A stretch of 64,000 nt of DNA, from positions 62,001 to 126,000 of the forward strand of contig NZ_JBALOV010000003.1 of NCBI RefSeq assembly GCF_036965045.1. Reading direction: 5' to 3'. The first letter of the stretch is position 1. The number at the start of each line of letters is the position of its first letter. The stretch comes from Ferdinandcohnia sp036965045. GTDB taxonomy: Bacteria; Bacillota; Bacilli; Bacillales; Bacillaceae_L. A program made the translations under genes and the position numbers. This document shows positions 9,894-17,199 of the stretch, in pieces. The notes beneath the pieces were generated by a model, which was not told the DNA's origin, did not search any database, and worked only from the letters and a program-made list of their open reading frames with translations.

Positions 9894-9998
9894 TAAGGTT
9901 ATCAAGAGTGAACGAGAGTCCTGGCTCAATGACTTCACAGCAACCTGCCAATAGGTAAGGTGCTCCAACCAGCAAAGCAATGCTTTGAATGATGACGA
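9894..9998 (+). ncRNA. SAM-I (S-box) riboswitch aptamer
   Basis: The conserved S-box core is readable in order: GTTATCAAGAG, CTGGCtcaATGA, aGCAACC, AAGGTGCTccAACCAGC, and a closing GATGAC that pairs with GTTATC to form P1. This is the order and spacing of the SAM-I aptamer. A tataat-like box at about 9874-9879 could be its promoter. In Bacillaceae such elements switch methionine and SAM genes off when SAM is abundant. Here the next gene is an unknown 110-aa protein. Confidence 0.92.
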
Positions 9999-10005
9999 TC
10001 GGCTT

Positions 10006-10046
10006 AGGCTCTTTGTTGCGTTCATACGCAATGAAGAGCCTTTTTC
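10006..10046 (+). terminator. S-box expression-platform terminator
   Basis: Stem GGCTCTTTGTTGCG / CGCAATGAAGAGCC with two mismatches, followed by TTTTT, directly after the aptamer. It is the expected SAM-dependent intrinsic terminator. Confidence 0.9.
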
Positions 10047-10096
10047 ATTGCTTTCATTCTTGTACTTTATTGATTTAAAGTTTAGGAGGAAAAAAG

Positions 10097-10429
10097 ATGA
10101 ATACTTCGGGATTTATAAGAGAAATGATGTCAAAAAATACGGTGGGAGAAAAATTTTTGATTCAGGTTGCGACTTGCATTGAGCAAGAGCTGCAGGAATG
10201 GGATCCAGATTTTAAAGTGATCGTAATGAAGCTCAAAAACTATGAATTGGCTGTTACATGTACACAAGAATCTCTCCAACTTACAATTACAGAAACAGAG
10301 ATAAAAACCCTTCAACAAAGAGATCCGTATGCCCTAGATCGAAAACTATGGAGGGTTCTAGAGCAACAAGGCCTTCAGATCAAACGAGGTTCAGGAAATT
10401 ATTTAGGATATGTATTTATGAAAAAGTAG
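10097..10429 (+). CDS. Unknown 110-aa protein under an S-box riboswitch
   Basis: Clear RBS TTAGGAGG and ATG. No recognised domain. It is a small soluble alpha/beta protein with QVATCIEQELQEWDPDFKV, KLKNYELAVT, LQLTITETEI and the conserved-looking DPYALDRKLW...GLQIKRGSGNYLGYVF ending. It begins about 50 bases after the S-box terminator with no other promoter evident, so it should be expressed when SAM is low. That would suggest a link to methionine, SAM or sulfur metabolism, by context only. A nearly identical start region with an internal deletion lies at 14073, so the family has been duplicated in this genome. Confidence 0.8.
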   Translation: MNTSGFIREMMSKNTVGEKFLIQVATCIEQELQEWDPDFKVIVMKLKNYELAVTCTQESLQLTITETEIKTLQQRDPYALDRKLWRVLEQQGLQIKRGSGNYLGYVFMKK

Positions 10430-10436
10430 GATATTT

Positions 10437-10491
10437 ATGGCCTAACCCCAAGCACAGTAATGCTTTAATGCACTGGTGGCAGGCCCATCAT
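10437..10491. repeat. REP-like palindrome, family A copy
   Basis: GGCCTAACCCCAAGCACAGT ... CACTGGTGGCAGGCCC, a long imperfect hairpin just after the stop of the 110-aa gene. The loop contains the shared AGTAATGCTTTA. Confidence 0.8.
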
Positions 10492-10563
10492 AGTACTTTT
10501 GTGTCACTGGTCACATATGTACCTATTTGTCTATCAAATTGTTATATTTCTCATCTCACTGGT

Positions 10564-11184
10564 TCAACCAAAAATCAAACTAAAAATACGTTCATACGCA
10601 TCATAGATTTTATTTGCCTCTTCAGGTTGTTTGAACTCATCTTGATATTGACCGACAAACAAATCTAATTCACGAAAATCAATCAAAATATTTACCAAAA
10701 CTTTTGGAATTTCCTCCCACGAATAAATCTCGTCAATAATACGTGTTAATTCATGGTAGATTCTTTCAAATTGTTGTTCATCCATTCCTTTGCCAGTTTG
10801 AAGTTTTTTAAAAAAATTTCCGTTTTCGTTGATTTTCTCAATCAACCTGACAATCACTCTGGCTCTTTCGGGTTCTATTTCTCCTTTATCTTTCGTACAT
10901 CTTTGAATCAGCTTTTTGGTATTTTCGGCTGCGTTCTTAATACGGACTGATTCTTCACCACCATATATTAAAGAAAAGTTGTACAGTTCATCGTATAGTC
11001 CAACTAAAGTATGGACGACTTCTCCCGGAATACTTGTACGATTCTCCCATTCATCCGCACAGACGGTGAGAGCCTTAACTAACCTTTCATACTCCTTTTC
11101 ATGGAATCCATTTCCCATTCTTAGTTCTACGAGTAAATTTATTTCTGACTGTTCAAAGGCGTCTATGATCTCTTTGTCTTTCAC
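10564..11184 (-). CDS. Unknown helical protein made of two internal repeats
   Basis: 206 residues, GTG start with GAGGAGAG 7 bases upstream. No known family recognised. The protein is two similar halves. Residues about 20-76 (MGNGFHEKEYERLVKAL ... VHTLVGLYDELYNFSLIYG) match about 123-179 (TGKGMDEQQFERIYHELT ... LVNILIDFRELDLFVGQY). This suggests an all-helical tandem-repeat fold. No signal peptide, membrane segment or cysteine motif. It neighbours a GyrI-like effector-binding gene in the same direction, 86 bases apart, but a shared role is not evident. Confidence 0.78.
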   Translation of the reverse strand: MKDKEIIDAFEQSEINLLVELRMGNGFHEKEYERLVKALTVCADEWENRTSIPGEVVHTLVGLYDELYNFSLIYGGEESVRIKNAAENTKKLIQRCTKDKGEIEPERARVIVRLIEKINENGNFFKKLQTGKGMDEQQFERIYHELTRIIDEIYSWEEIPKVLVNILIDFRELDLFVGQYQDEFKQPEEANKIYDAYERIFSLIFG

Positions 11185-11214
11185 AATCTCACTCTCCTCT
11201 GAAAAGGTCTTGGA

Positions 11215-11275
11215 AAAACAAGGGGCTGTTGCAATTTTTCAAGGTGAAGTGTTGGAACCATCTCTCTGTTCTACT
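11215..11275. repeat. Variant family A palindrome
   Basis: ggggctgttgca ... tctctgttct between two minus-strand genes. It resembles the element at 11874-11932 (ggggactgttca ... ccactgttccc). Confidence 0.5.
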
Positions 11276-11756
11276 TTTTAACAATCGGTATATAAATATC
11301 AAAATGCGGATCACTAGGGTCGCGTTCCACTGGATAATGTTCATGTTTTATTGGCATATATGAATCATAGTAAACTACACCTGGTTCCCTAAATGCGGTA
11401 TAATCGCTATCAAATAACCATTCATGTAGGTCGGTATACGTCTTTTGTATATCCTCCCCTTTGTGATGTGTTGTCTTCACATAAGTCAATTGAGGAACCT
11501 TTATTTCTATCATCCCATCAGGAATTTCCTGACTGTTACTTACTTCATATACTGCATAATGCACGAAACCATTTTCAATTACATGATAAGAGAGTCCTAA
11601 TTGAACATGGGGGTTCAGCTTGTCATCTAACTCATTGGCACGTTCTTCTATTTGCCGAATAACGTTTTTTAATTTAGGGACAATCTCAGAGAATGTCCCT
11701 TCCCACTTTAATCCTACTGCCCGATAGCCAGGTAATGTAACAATTTCATAACCCAC
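11271..11756 (-). CDS. GyrI-like / AraC-type effector-binding domain protein
   Basis: 161 residues, GTG start preceded by AAGGAGG at 7 bases. The pattern LPGYRAVGLKWEGTFSE, then LGLSYHVIENGFVHYAVYEV, IPDGMIEIKVP and a C-terminal DPHFDIYIPI strand matches stand-alone GyrI-like (effector-binding, SHS2-duplicated) proteins. These bind small hydrophobic or cationic ligands. No DNA-binding domain is attached. Likely roles are sequestering a drug or signal molecule. A related gene lies at 28759-29283. Confidence 0.85.
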   Translation of the reverse strand: MGYEIVTLPGYRAVGLKWEGTFSEIVPKLKNVIRQIEERANELDDKLNPHVQLGLSYHVIENGFVHYAVYEVSNSQEIPDGMIEIKVPQLTYVKTTHHKGEDIQKTYTDLHEWLFDSDYTAFREPGVVYYDSYMPIKHEHYPVERDPSDPHFDIYIPIVKK

Positions 11757-11873
11757 TTTATTTCCTCCTTCTCAAAAAAGTGTCGCAAGTTTACTAGTTT
11801 ACAATTTCAATAACTATGTAGCCCATCTACTCATTATTTTATCATCTTCAATAACCTAATACATATTGTAAAA

Positions 11874-11932
11874 ACGAGGGGACTGTTCAGCATTTTAAGT
11901 GAATCGTTTGAACCGCCCCACTGTTCCCATGG
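11874..11932. repeat. Variant family A palindrome
   Basis: ggggactgttcagc ... ccccactgttccc inverted repeat upstream of the GyrI-like gene. Confidence 0.55.
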
Positions 11933-12024
11933 CACTTTTTATGGAATACCAATTTGATCGATATTTTGAATGTAAGTGAATCGTCACATTTCGAAAATTT
12001 TCTACGCTAAGTGAATATGAATCT

Positions 12025-12065
12025 AAAAAGTCGAATTCCTCTTACGCGAAGGATTCGACTTTTTA
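12025..12065. terminator. Hairpin terminator
   Basis: AAAAGTCGAAT ... ATTCGACTTTTTA stem with A/T runs on both sides. It sits beyond the isochorismatase stop, which is read on the minus strand. Confidence 0.85.
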
Positions 12066-12106
12066 TGATAGCTTATTCTTTTAGACCACTCGTTCATGAA
12101 ACAAGC

Positions 12107-12667
12107 TTATTTTGTAAAATTGTTTATTAATTGTTCTGTTGTCAGTATTGTGGCAAATTCTTCGTGCAATGTAGCAAGAGATATATTATGAATAGTTGCT
12201 GCATCATAATATGTATCGGTTTGATCCTTCATACCGAAGGCTGCTGTTGCATCTGAAATTAGATATGTATCGAAACCTAAATTACCACTCATCCTGGTAG
12301 TTGTTGATACGCAATGAGGTGTAGTAAAACCAGTTATTACAACTGTTTTTACTTCATTTTCTTTAAGATGGTCTTCTAAATTTGTACCAATAAAACTACT
12401 GTTTACTTTCTTTTTTATTATTACTTCTTTATCAGTAGGCTCAACGATTTCTTTTATAGCGAACCCATCATTTTCGGGATGAAATATTGAATTAGGATTA
12501 TCGGAAGTATGCTGTATATGTATTACTAACCAACCTTTGCTTCTCCACAAGTGTAGTATCTTCCTAATGTTTTCTTCTGCGTTTGGGTTATTTCGCTCTC
12601 CCCACTTTTTATCATCGAACGCTTTTTGTACATCAACTATAATTAACGCTTTTTTCTTGTCCTCCAT
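12107..12667 (-). CDS. Isochorismatase-family cysteine hydrolase
   Basis: 186 residues, ATG with GGGGGA RBS. Catalytic triad visible: D12 (LIIVDVQ), K87 (KKKVNSSF) and C119 (TPHCVS), preceded by the cis-peptide segment VVITGFTT. The family covers isochorismatases, nicotinamidases and N-carbamoyl hydrolases, and the substrate cannot be assigned. A PhzF-like gene lies about 170 bases upstream in the same direction, but no secondary-metabolite cluster surrounds them. Cytoplasmic. Confidence 0.92.
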   Translation of the reverse strand: MEDKKKALIIVDVQKAFDDKKWGERNNPNAEENIRKILHLWRSKGWLVIHIQHTSDNPNSIFHPENDGFAIKEIVEPTDKEVIIKKKVNSSFIGTNLEDHLKENEVKTVVITGFTTPHCVSTTTRMSGNLGFDTYLISDATAAFGMKDQTDTYYDAATIHNISLATLHEEFATILTTEQLINNFTK

Positions 12668-12837
12668 AAGATTTCCCCCTAGATGTAATTTTCCATGAAC
12701 TACAGATTAAGTCCATTTTTTACTTTTGTACAATTCTATTAAATTGTTGTTTAATTAAACTTCTCCTTTCGTATAACAAGAAAAAGAGCGACCTACATCT
12801 TGATCTCGTTAAATAAAAAAGAAAGAATATATATTTA

Positions 12838-13719
12838 CTATAGAAACCATTCGCCCTGAGCAATTTTTTCTACTTTTCCTCCAACATTCACTATTATTTC
12901 TCCATTCTTATCAATTGCCTTTAAAAACAATAAAGATGGTCTTTTAATTTCATATCCTTGTTCTACACGAATATTAATCTCACTTTTATCAAAATACCGA
13001 TATTTCACTAAGTAAGAAGCTAAACACCCATTAGAGCTTCCAGTAGCTGCATCTTCTGGAATACCAAAATAATATGCAAAGTCTCGAACGTTTAAATTAT
13101 TATCGATACTATATGTTTCAGGAGAAAAGACCAAAATTGCTTTTGCATCAGTATGCTCAATTAACTCAAAGTATTTTTCTTTATTTATTCTAACTTTTTT
13201 AATTGCTTCTAAAGATTTTAAAGGGACAATAATTACGGGAAGTCCTGTTGAAACCTCTTGGATAGGATATCTATCATCTATGTACTCTTTATCCAAATTT
13301 AAAACATCAGAAACCTTATTTGTATCTAATATACGACCAAATGTGGGTTTATTTTGTTCCATCCAAAGTATTTGTTCTTGTTTATCGAACGTTACAGGAA
13401 TCTGTCCAGCTTTTAAATTTAAAATTAGTTTATCTATCTGTTCCCCTATTACTTCATTTTGAATGATATATGCCGTTCCTAAAGTCGGGTGGCCAGCAAA
13501 TGGAACCTCTTCATTAGGTGTAAAAATACGAACATTATAGCCATCATCTTTTTTACTATCTGATAAAATAAAAGAAGTCTCTGAAAAATTTATCTCCTTA
13601 GCTATTTGTTGCATTTTTTTATCTGAAAGGTTCTCAGCATTCTTAAAAACAGCAAGTTGATTCCCTGTATATTTTCCTTGTGAAAATACATCTACAATTG
13701 AATAATTAATTTTACCCAT
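12838..13719 (-). CDS. PhzF-family isomerase
   Basis: 293 residues, the usual family length. PhzF hallmarks: IVDVFSQGKYTGNQLAVF at the N-terminus, catalytic glutamate E47 (NFSETSFIL), FTPNEEVPFAGHPTLGTA, and the second-half DAATGSSNGCLASYL. Members are diaminopimelate-epimerase-like isomerases of mostly unknown substrate. There is no phenazine cluster here, so a phenazine role is unlikely. The RBS (GGTAGGCG) is weak. Confidence 0.93.
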   Translation of the reverse strand: MGKINYSIVDVFSQGKYTGNQLAVFKNAENLSDKKMQQIAKEINFSETSFILSDSKKDDGYNVRIFTPNEEVPFAGHPTLGTAYIIQNEVIGEQIDKLILNLKAGQIPVTFDKQEQILWMEQNKPTFGRILDTNKVSDVLNLDKEYIDDRYPIQEVSTGLPVIIVPLKSLEAIKKVRINKEKYFELIEHTDAKAILVFSPETYSIDNNLNVRDFAYYFGIPEDAATGSSNGCLASYLVKYRYFDKSEINIRVEQGYEIKRPSLLFLKAIDKNGEIIVNVGGKVEKIAQGEWFL

Positions 13720-13811
13720 TATTTCTATCGCCTACCTTTGACTGGAATATTCTTTTAGATTCAATAAGTTTCATTTTCTAACACGATTTCCTCATCTGTT
13801 CGTGTTAGAAA

Positions 13812-13916
13812 AAATATATAGCGTTCAATGCCACAATGGTATTGTTTTTGTTGATGGAAATCTTAAACGGAAATGGTTGAATCTAAAATTTTTAATTTCA
13901 AATTTCAGTACTCCTT
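13812..13916 (-). pseudogene. Decayed N-terminus of an ACT-domain gene
   Basis: Read on the minus strand this gives LKLKILDSTISV, a stop, then a remnant resembling ...TIPLWALN. It is clearly related to the start of the intact ACT-domain gene at 59021-59407, sharing KLKILDSS and the DNA block ccacaatggtattgttt. Stops and shifts interrupt it and no C-terminal part follows. Confidence 0.75.
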
Positions 13917-13999
13917 TTTGAAGTTATTATACTCTTTTTCTGTCAAACACTTATATTTGCCAATATTTTTGTGTAAAAAATGTATAAAAAGTTTCTAAC

Positions 14000-14030
14000 T
14001 AGGGGCCTGACCCAATTCGTCGGGTCAAAC
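14000..14030. repeat. Short family A palindrome
   Basis: ggggcctgacccaattcgtc followed by gggtca: a shortened family A hairpin in the gap upstream of a gene remnant. Confidence 0.6.
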
Positions 14031-14072
14031 AATTAGCCCTCTATTCTTTTTTTAGTTTAGGAGGAAAAAAGA

Positions 14073-14205
14073 TGAATACTTCGGGATTTATAAGAGGAAT
14101 GATGTCGAGAAATATGGAGGGAACTAGAGCAACAACGCCTTCAGATCATACGTGGTTCTGGAAGATTATTTAGGTAATGTATTTATCGAAAAGAAAGATA
14201 TTAGA
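14073..14205 (+). pseudogene. Internally deleted copy of the 110-aa S-box gene
   Basis: The RBS and first codons (MNTSGFIRGMMS) match the gene at 10097 almost exactly. The sequence then jumps to the C-terminal part (tatggagggaactagagcaacaa, corresponding to RVLEQQGLQI) and frameshifts. About 200 bases of the middle are missing. A family A repeat follows, as in the intact copy. Unlike that copy, no S-box precedes it. Confidence 0.85.
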
Positions 14206-14210
14206 AACTT

Positions 14211-14262
14211 AGGGCCTAACCCAAGCACAGTAATGCTTTCATACACTGGGGGTTTGGCCCTG
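14211..14262. repeat. REP-like palindrome, family A copy
   Basis: GGGCCTAACCCAAGCACAGT ... CACTGGGGGTTTGGCCC, closely matching the copy at 10437 in both sequence and position relative to the duplicated gene. Confidence 0.8.
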
Positions 14263-14272
14263 TAATCCCTTT

Positions 14273-14650
14273 TTAATTAAATACTTTATCCACGTTATAT
14301 TTCGACTTGAGTTTATTAATGATATATGTTTCGTAAATTTCTCGTTCCATTGGATCTTCTACTATGCAAATATCGATTTTATGTACTTCATCTCTGTGCA
14401 TTTTAATAGGAGATACCGTATCTTCAAAATGTTTTTTAATTCTTTGACGTAGTTTCCGCGCTTTCCCGACAAAAAGAAGCTCATCATTTTTATTGAAAAA
14501 TAAGAAAATGCCACCTTTATCTCTCGGTATTAGATGGAAATCAATAAAGCCGTAAATATCCTTGATTACTGGTTCATTTTCTTTCGGAATTTGTTTCCGT
14601 TCTGTAATCGTTAGATCCGGCGTAGGTATGGTAATTTTTATCATGTCCAA
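14273..14650 (-). CDS. Small GIY-YIG-type endonuclease-like protein
   Basis: 125 residues, TTG start 5 bases after AGGGA. An ATG two codons later has poorer spacing. The centre reads GGIFLFFNKNDELLFVGKARKLRQRIKKHF, in which GIF...FVG replaces the classical GIY...YIG and R-x-x-R follows. Full-length nuclease domains of this type resemble the UvrC N-terminal half, and stand-alone forms are often labelled nucleotide-excision-repair endonuclease. The C-terminal EREIYETYIINKLKSKYN supplies the conserved glutamate and NKLKPKYN-like tail. A DNA-cutting role is plausible but not proven. Confidence 0.82.
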   Translation of the reverse strand: MDMIKITIPTPDLTITERKQIPKENEPVIKDIYGFIDFHLIPRDKGGIFLFFNKNDELLFVGKARKLRQRIKKHFEDTVSPIKMHRDEVHKIDICIVEDPMEREIYETYIINKLKSKYNVDKVFN

Positions 14651-14714
14651 TCACGTCCCTTTTTTGTGTAGAGTTAAATGGTATCAGATGTAAGAAAGAA
14701 ATGCGATTTAACAG

Positions 14715-15329
14715 TTAATTCACGTCCATGCTTCTTTCTTCCGTTCTCTCTACTAGTTTAAATAAAAATCGATAAATTAACCGATATGCTTCCTCTAATG
14801 ACATCTCCTCTTTGAACCCATTCACGTAATTCAAAGCAAAATTAAAGTCCCATAAGCCATCATTTTGATTAAACATCAGTTCGAATTTTGCTTCATCTCC
14901 AAGTAAATCTTTTCTTAAGTTTTCTTTAAGAGTTGCCTCATACTTTTTCTGCAGCTTCAATCCTACCATGACGTCGTATGTTCCAAATACATCATTCACT
15001 TCAAACGCAATTGCATCAACGCCGATTAGTCCCAACCAATTTGATTCCAAGTATAGAAATTCATTCTTGTGTTTTTGAAGATAGTCAATCGGTTGTTCTA
15101 AAAAAACGAAGGATTCTTTAGAGAGTGTTTCTTCCGTTTCTTTATCACATCTTTCAATGTACGCTTCATGGAAACGTGTAGTTGGATCTTTTTCTATTAA
15201 TGTAACGTCATTTGAAATCAATTGATGTTTTTCAATGTACTCTTTTTCCTCTTGATATAATGGTATTGACGAAGGTTCTTTACTCATCAACTCTGATTGA
15301 ATGTATGTTTTCAATTGTTTTTGTAACAT
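14715..15329 (-). CDS. Conserved hypothetical protein
   Basis: 204 residues, ATG with AGGAGG at 8 bases. No catalytic motif recognised. A charged helical N-terminus (LQKQLKTYIQSELMSKEP) is followed by an alpha/beta region with FLEQPIDYLQKHKNEFLYLESNWLG, VNDVFGTYDVMVGL and NDGLWDFNFALNYVNGF. The last segments suggest a sensor-like or immunity-like beta sheet. Cytoplasmic. Homologues in Bacillus are sometimes mislabelled branched-chain aminotransferase; nothing here supports that. Confidence 0.75.
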   Translation of the reverse strand: MLQKQLKTYIQSELMSKEPSSIPLYQEEKEYIEKHQLISNDVTLIEKDPTTRFHEAYIERCDKETEETLSKESFVFLEQPIDYLQKHKNEFLYLESNWLGLIGVDAIAFEVNDVFGTYDVMVGLKLQKKYEATLKENLRKDLLGDEAKFELMFNQNDGLWDFNFALNYVNGFKEEMSLEEAYRLIYRFLFKLVERTEERSMDVN

Positions 15330-15422
15330 GGGTGTAGCCTCCTGAATTTGGTTCCTTCCCCCGGTGAACTAAAGCGTCTTTCGTTCCAGAGGTAAGGAAG
15401 TCCATTATGTATCATTTACTCT

Positions 15423-16721
15423 TTAGCGAGAACGTCTTCTCCCTCTTGTTGAAGTGCCTGAATTTCTTTTTGATTGACTATCATTGGATTTTCTTTTTGA
15501 AGACCCATTGCTTCTGTCTTTTGCACTACCTTCAGGGCGCTTTGTTTTTTTGATTTGCTCGTTTCTTTCTTTCTGATAGTCCTCCTTATCAGGGATACTT
15601 ATTCCTTTAATCACTTGTATTTCGAATTTTTGATGAATCCCTTTTTCAATCATTCGGAGGAACTCCAGATCCTTAGGAGCCACTAACGTAATGGCAACCC
15701 CATCGCCACCCGCACGGCCAGTTCGTCCTATTCGGTGAACATAGCTTTCAACATCTTGTGGAATATCATAGTTATAGACATGTGTTACCCCTTCTACATC
15801 AAGTCCCCGTGCAGCAACGTCTGTTGCAACTAAAAACTGAGTTTTCGCCTCACGAAATCGTTTCATCGCTTTTTCACGTTTGGATTGTGGCAAATCACCA
15901 TGAAGCTCATCCGATTCATATCCATTGGCAATCAATGCATCATGAAGCTTTTTAGCTCGAATTTTTGTACGACAGAAGATAATTGCTAAAAATGGACGAT
16001 GCTCTTCGATTAAATGAAATAAAGTGGCTTGTTTTCTTCGGTCCGTTGTTTCAATCACAATTTGTTTAATCTCTTCAACCGTTACTTTTTTTGCTTTCAC
16101 TTCTATGAATTCTGGCTCTACCATATATTTTTTGGCAAGAGATTGAATTTCTTTAGGCATTGTTGCAGAGAACAACATGGTTTGTCTAGATGGGAATGTT
16201 TCCTGAATGATGTCATCTACCTCTGGAAGAAAACCCATAAGTAACATTTGGTCAGCTTCATCAATCACAAGCTTCTCAATCGTTGAAAGGTCAATTGTTC
16301 CACGGCGAATATGATCTAATAACCGACCAGGTGTTGCAACGACAATATGTTGAGCTCCTTTTAGCTTTTTTAATTGATGTTCAACATCCTGACCACCATA
16401 TACAGCTAACACATTGACACCTTCTAGGTTCTCCATCATTTTCTTAATTTCTTTTGAAATTTGCTGAGCTAACTCTCTTGTTGGCGTTAAAATAAGGGCT
16501 TGAACATCCGAATTGTGCACATCAATCTTTTCAAGAATGGGAAGAACAAAAGCCAACGTCTTTCCTGTTCCAGTTTGTGCTTTTGCAATCACATCCTTCC
16601 CCTCAAGTACGGATGGTATCGTCCGTTCTTGTATGGAAGTAGGCACTTCTATACCTAATGACTTTAATGTATGGTTAATCTCTTTTCGAATACCCAGTTG
16701 TAAAAAATCTCGCAAGGCCAA
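15423..16721 (-). CDS. DEAD-box ATP-dependent RNA helicase
   Basis: 432 residues, TTG start. All DEAD-box motifs are present in order: Q motif PTSIQERTIP, AQTGTGKT, PTRELAQQ, TPGRLLDH, DEAD (VIDEADQML), SATMP, IIFCRT, ATDVAARGLDV and YVHRIGRTGRAG. The last 45 residues are a Ser/Arg/Lys-rich disordered tail (about 388-432), which in this family aids RNA binding. It belongs to the CshA/CshE-like group of Bacillus helicases that unwind structured mRNA and rRNA, especially in the cold. The exact paralogue cannot be named. Confidence 0.95.
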   Translation of the reverse strand: MALRDFLQLGIRKEINHTLKSLGIEVPTSIQERTIPSVLEGKDVIAKAQTGTGKTLAFVLPILEKIDVHNSDVQALILTPTRELAQQISKEIKKMMENLEGVNVLAVYGGQDVEHQLKKLKGAQHIVVATPGRLLDHIRRGTIDLSTIEKLVIDEADQMLLMGFLPEVDDIIQETFPSRQTMLFSATMPKEIQSLAKKYMVEPEFIEVKAKKVTVEEIKQIVIETTDRRKQATLFHLIEEHRPFLAIIFCRTKIRAKKLHDALIANGYESDELHGDLPQSKREKAMKRFREAKTQFLVATDVAARGLDVEGVTHVYNYDIPQDVESYVHRIGRTGRAGGDGVAITLVAPKDLEFLRMIEKGIHQKFEIQVIKGISIPDKEDYQKERNEQIKKTKRPEGSAKDRSNGSSKRKSNDSQSKRNSGTSTRGRRRSR

Positions 16722-16856
16722 TCACTTCTCTTTTCGTATATTAATATCAGTTTGTTTGTTCAAAGGCTTATTTACTATAGCATATTGGTTAGTATTTACA
16801 GACTGATTTGTATTATTAATGGTGCATTTCCATGGATGCGCTTCTCTTTTTAAAAA

Positions 16857-16926
16857 AGGGGCCTGACCCCTAGGTGCAGTAATGCTTTAATGCTGTATTG
16901 CTATATCAAACTTGGGGTCAGGCAAT
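16857..16926. repeat. REP-like palindrome, family A copy
   Basis: ggggcctgacccctaggtgc ... aacttggggtcaggca: long hairpin with aatgcttta inside. It abuts an integrase remnant. Confidence 0.8.
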
Positions 16927-16927
16927 G

Positions 16928-17086
16928 TGATCGGAAAAACGTAGGACTATGCAAAAGGCATCTGAAGGTTTTGGTCCAACAAAAAATGAAGCATCCATTC
17001 GTACAATCAAACTAGATAGAAAGACAATAAACGCATTTAGAAGACTTTTCGAGACAGTAACACCAAATACCGACAAGTCACTGTGA
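16928..17086 (+). pseudogene. C-terminal-region remnant of a phage-type tyrosine integrase
   Basis: Open frame ending in TGA at about 17086: EKRRTMQKASEGFGPTKNEA then SIRTIKLDRKTINAFRRLFE. The phrase GFGPTKNEASIRTIKLD is typical of the region just before the catalytic R in Tn916/phage-type tyrosine recombinases. No R-H-R-Y catalytic residues follow, so this is a short dead fragment. An inverted repeat (ACCGACAA ... TTTGTCGGT, 17068-17094) overlaps its end. Confidence 0.7.
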
Positions 17087-17199
17087 TTTGTCGGTTAGGG
17101 GGCTTTTTTCCGACTTTTACAGTGAACGTCAACATAATAGGCTACTTCTTAAGGAATAATAATTTTTGAACTTTGTTACAAAAAGGAGGGGTATATCCA

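Noticed and set aside
12838..13719. Phenazine biosynthesis cluster
   Set aside because: Only PhzF is present; no other phenazine genes, and PhzF homologues are widespread isomerases.
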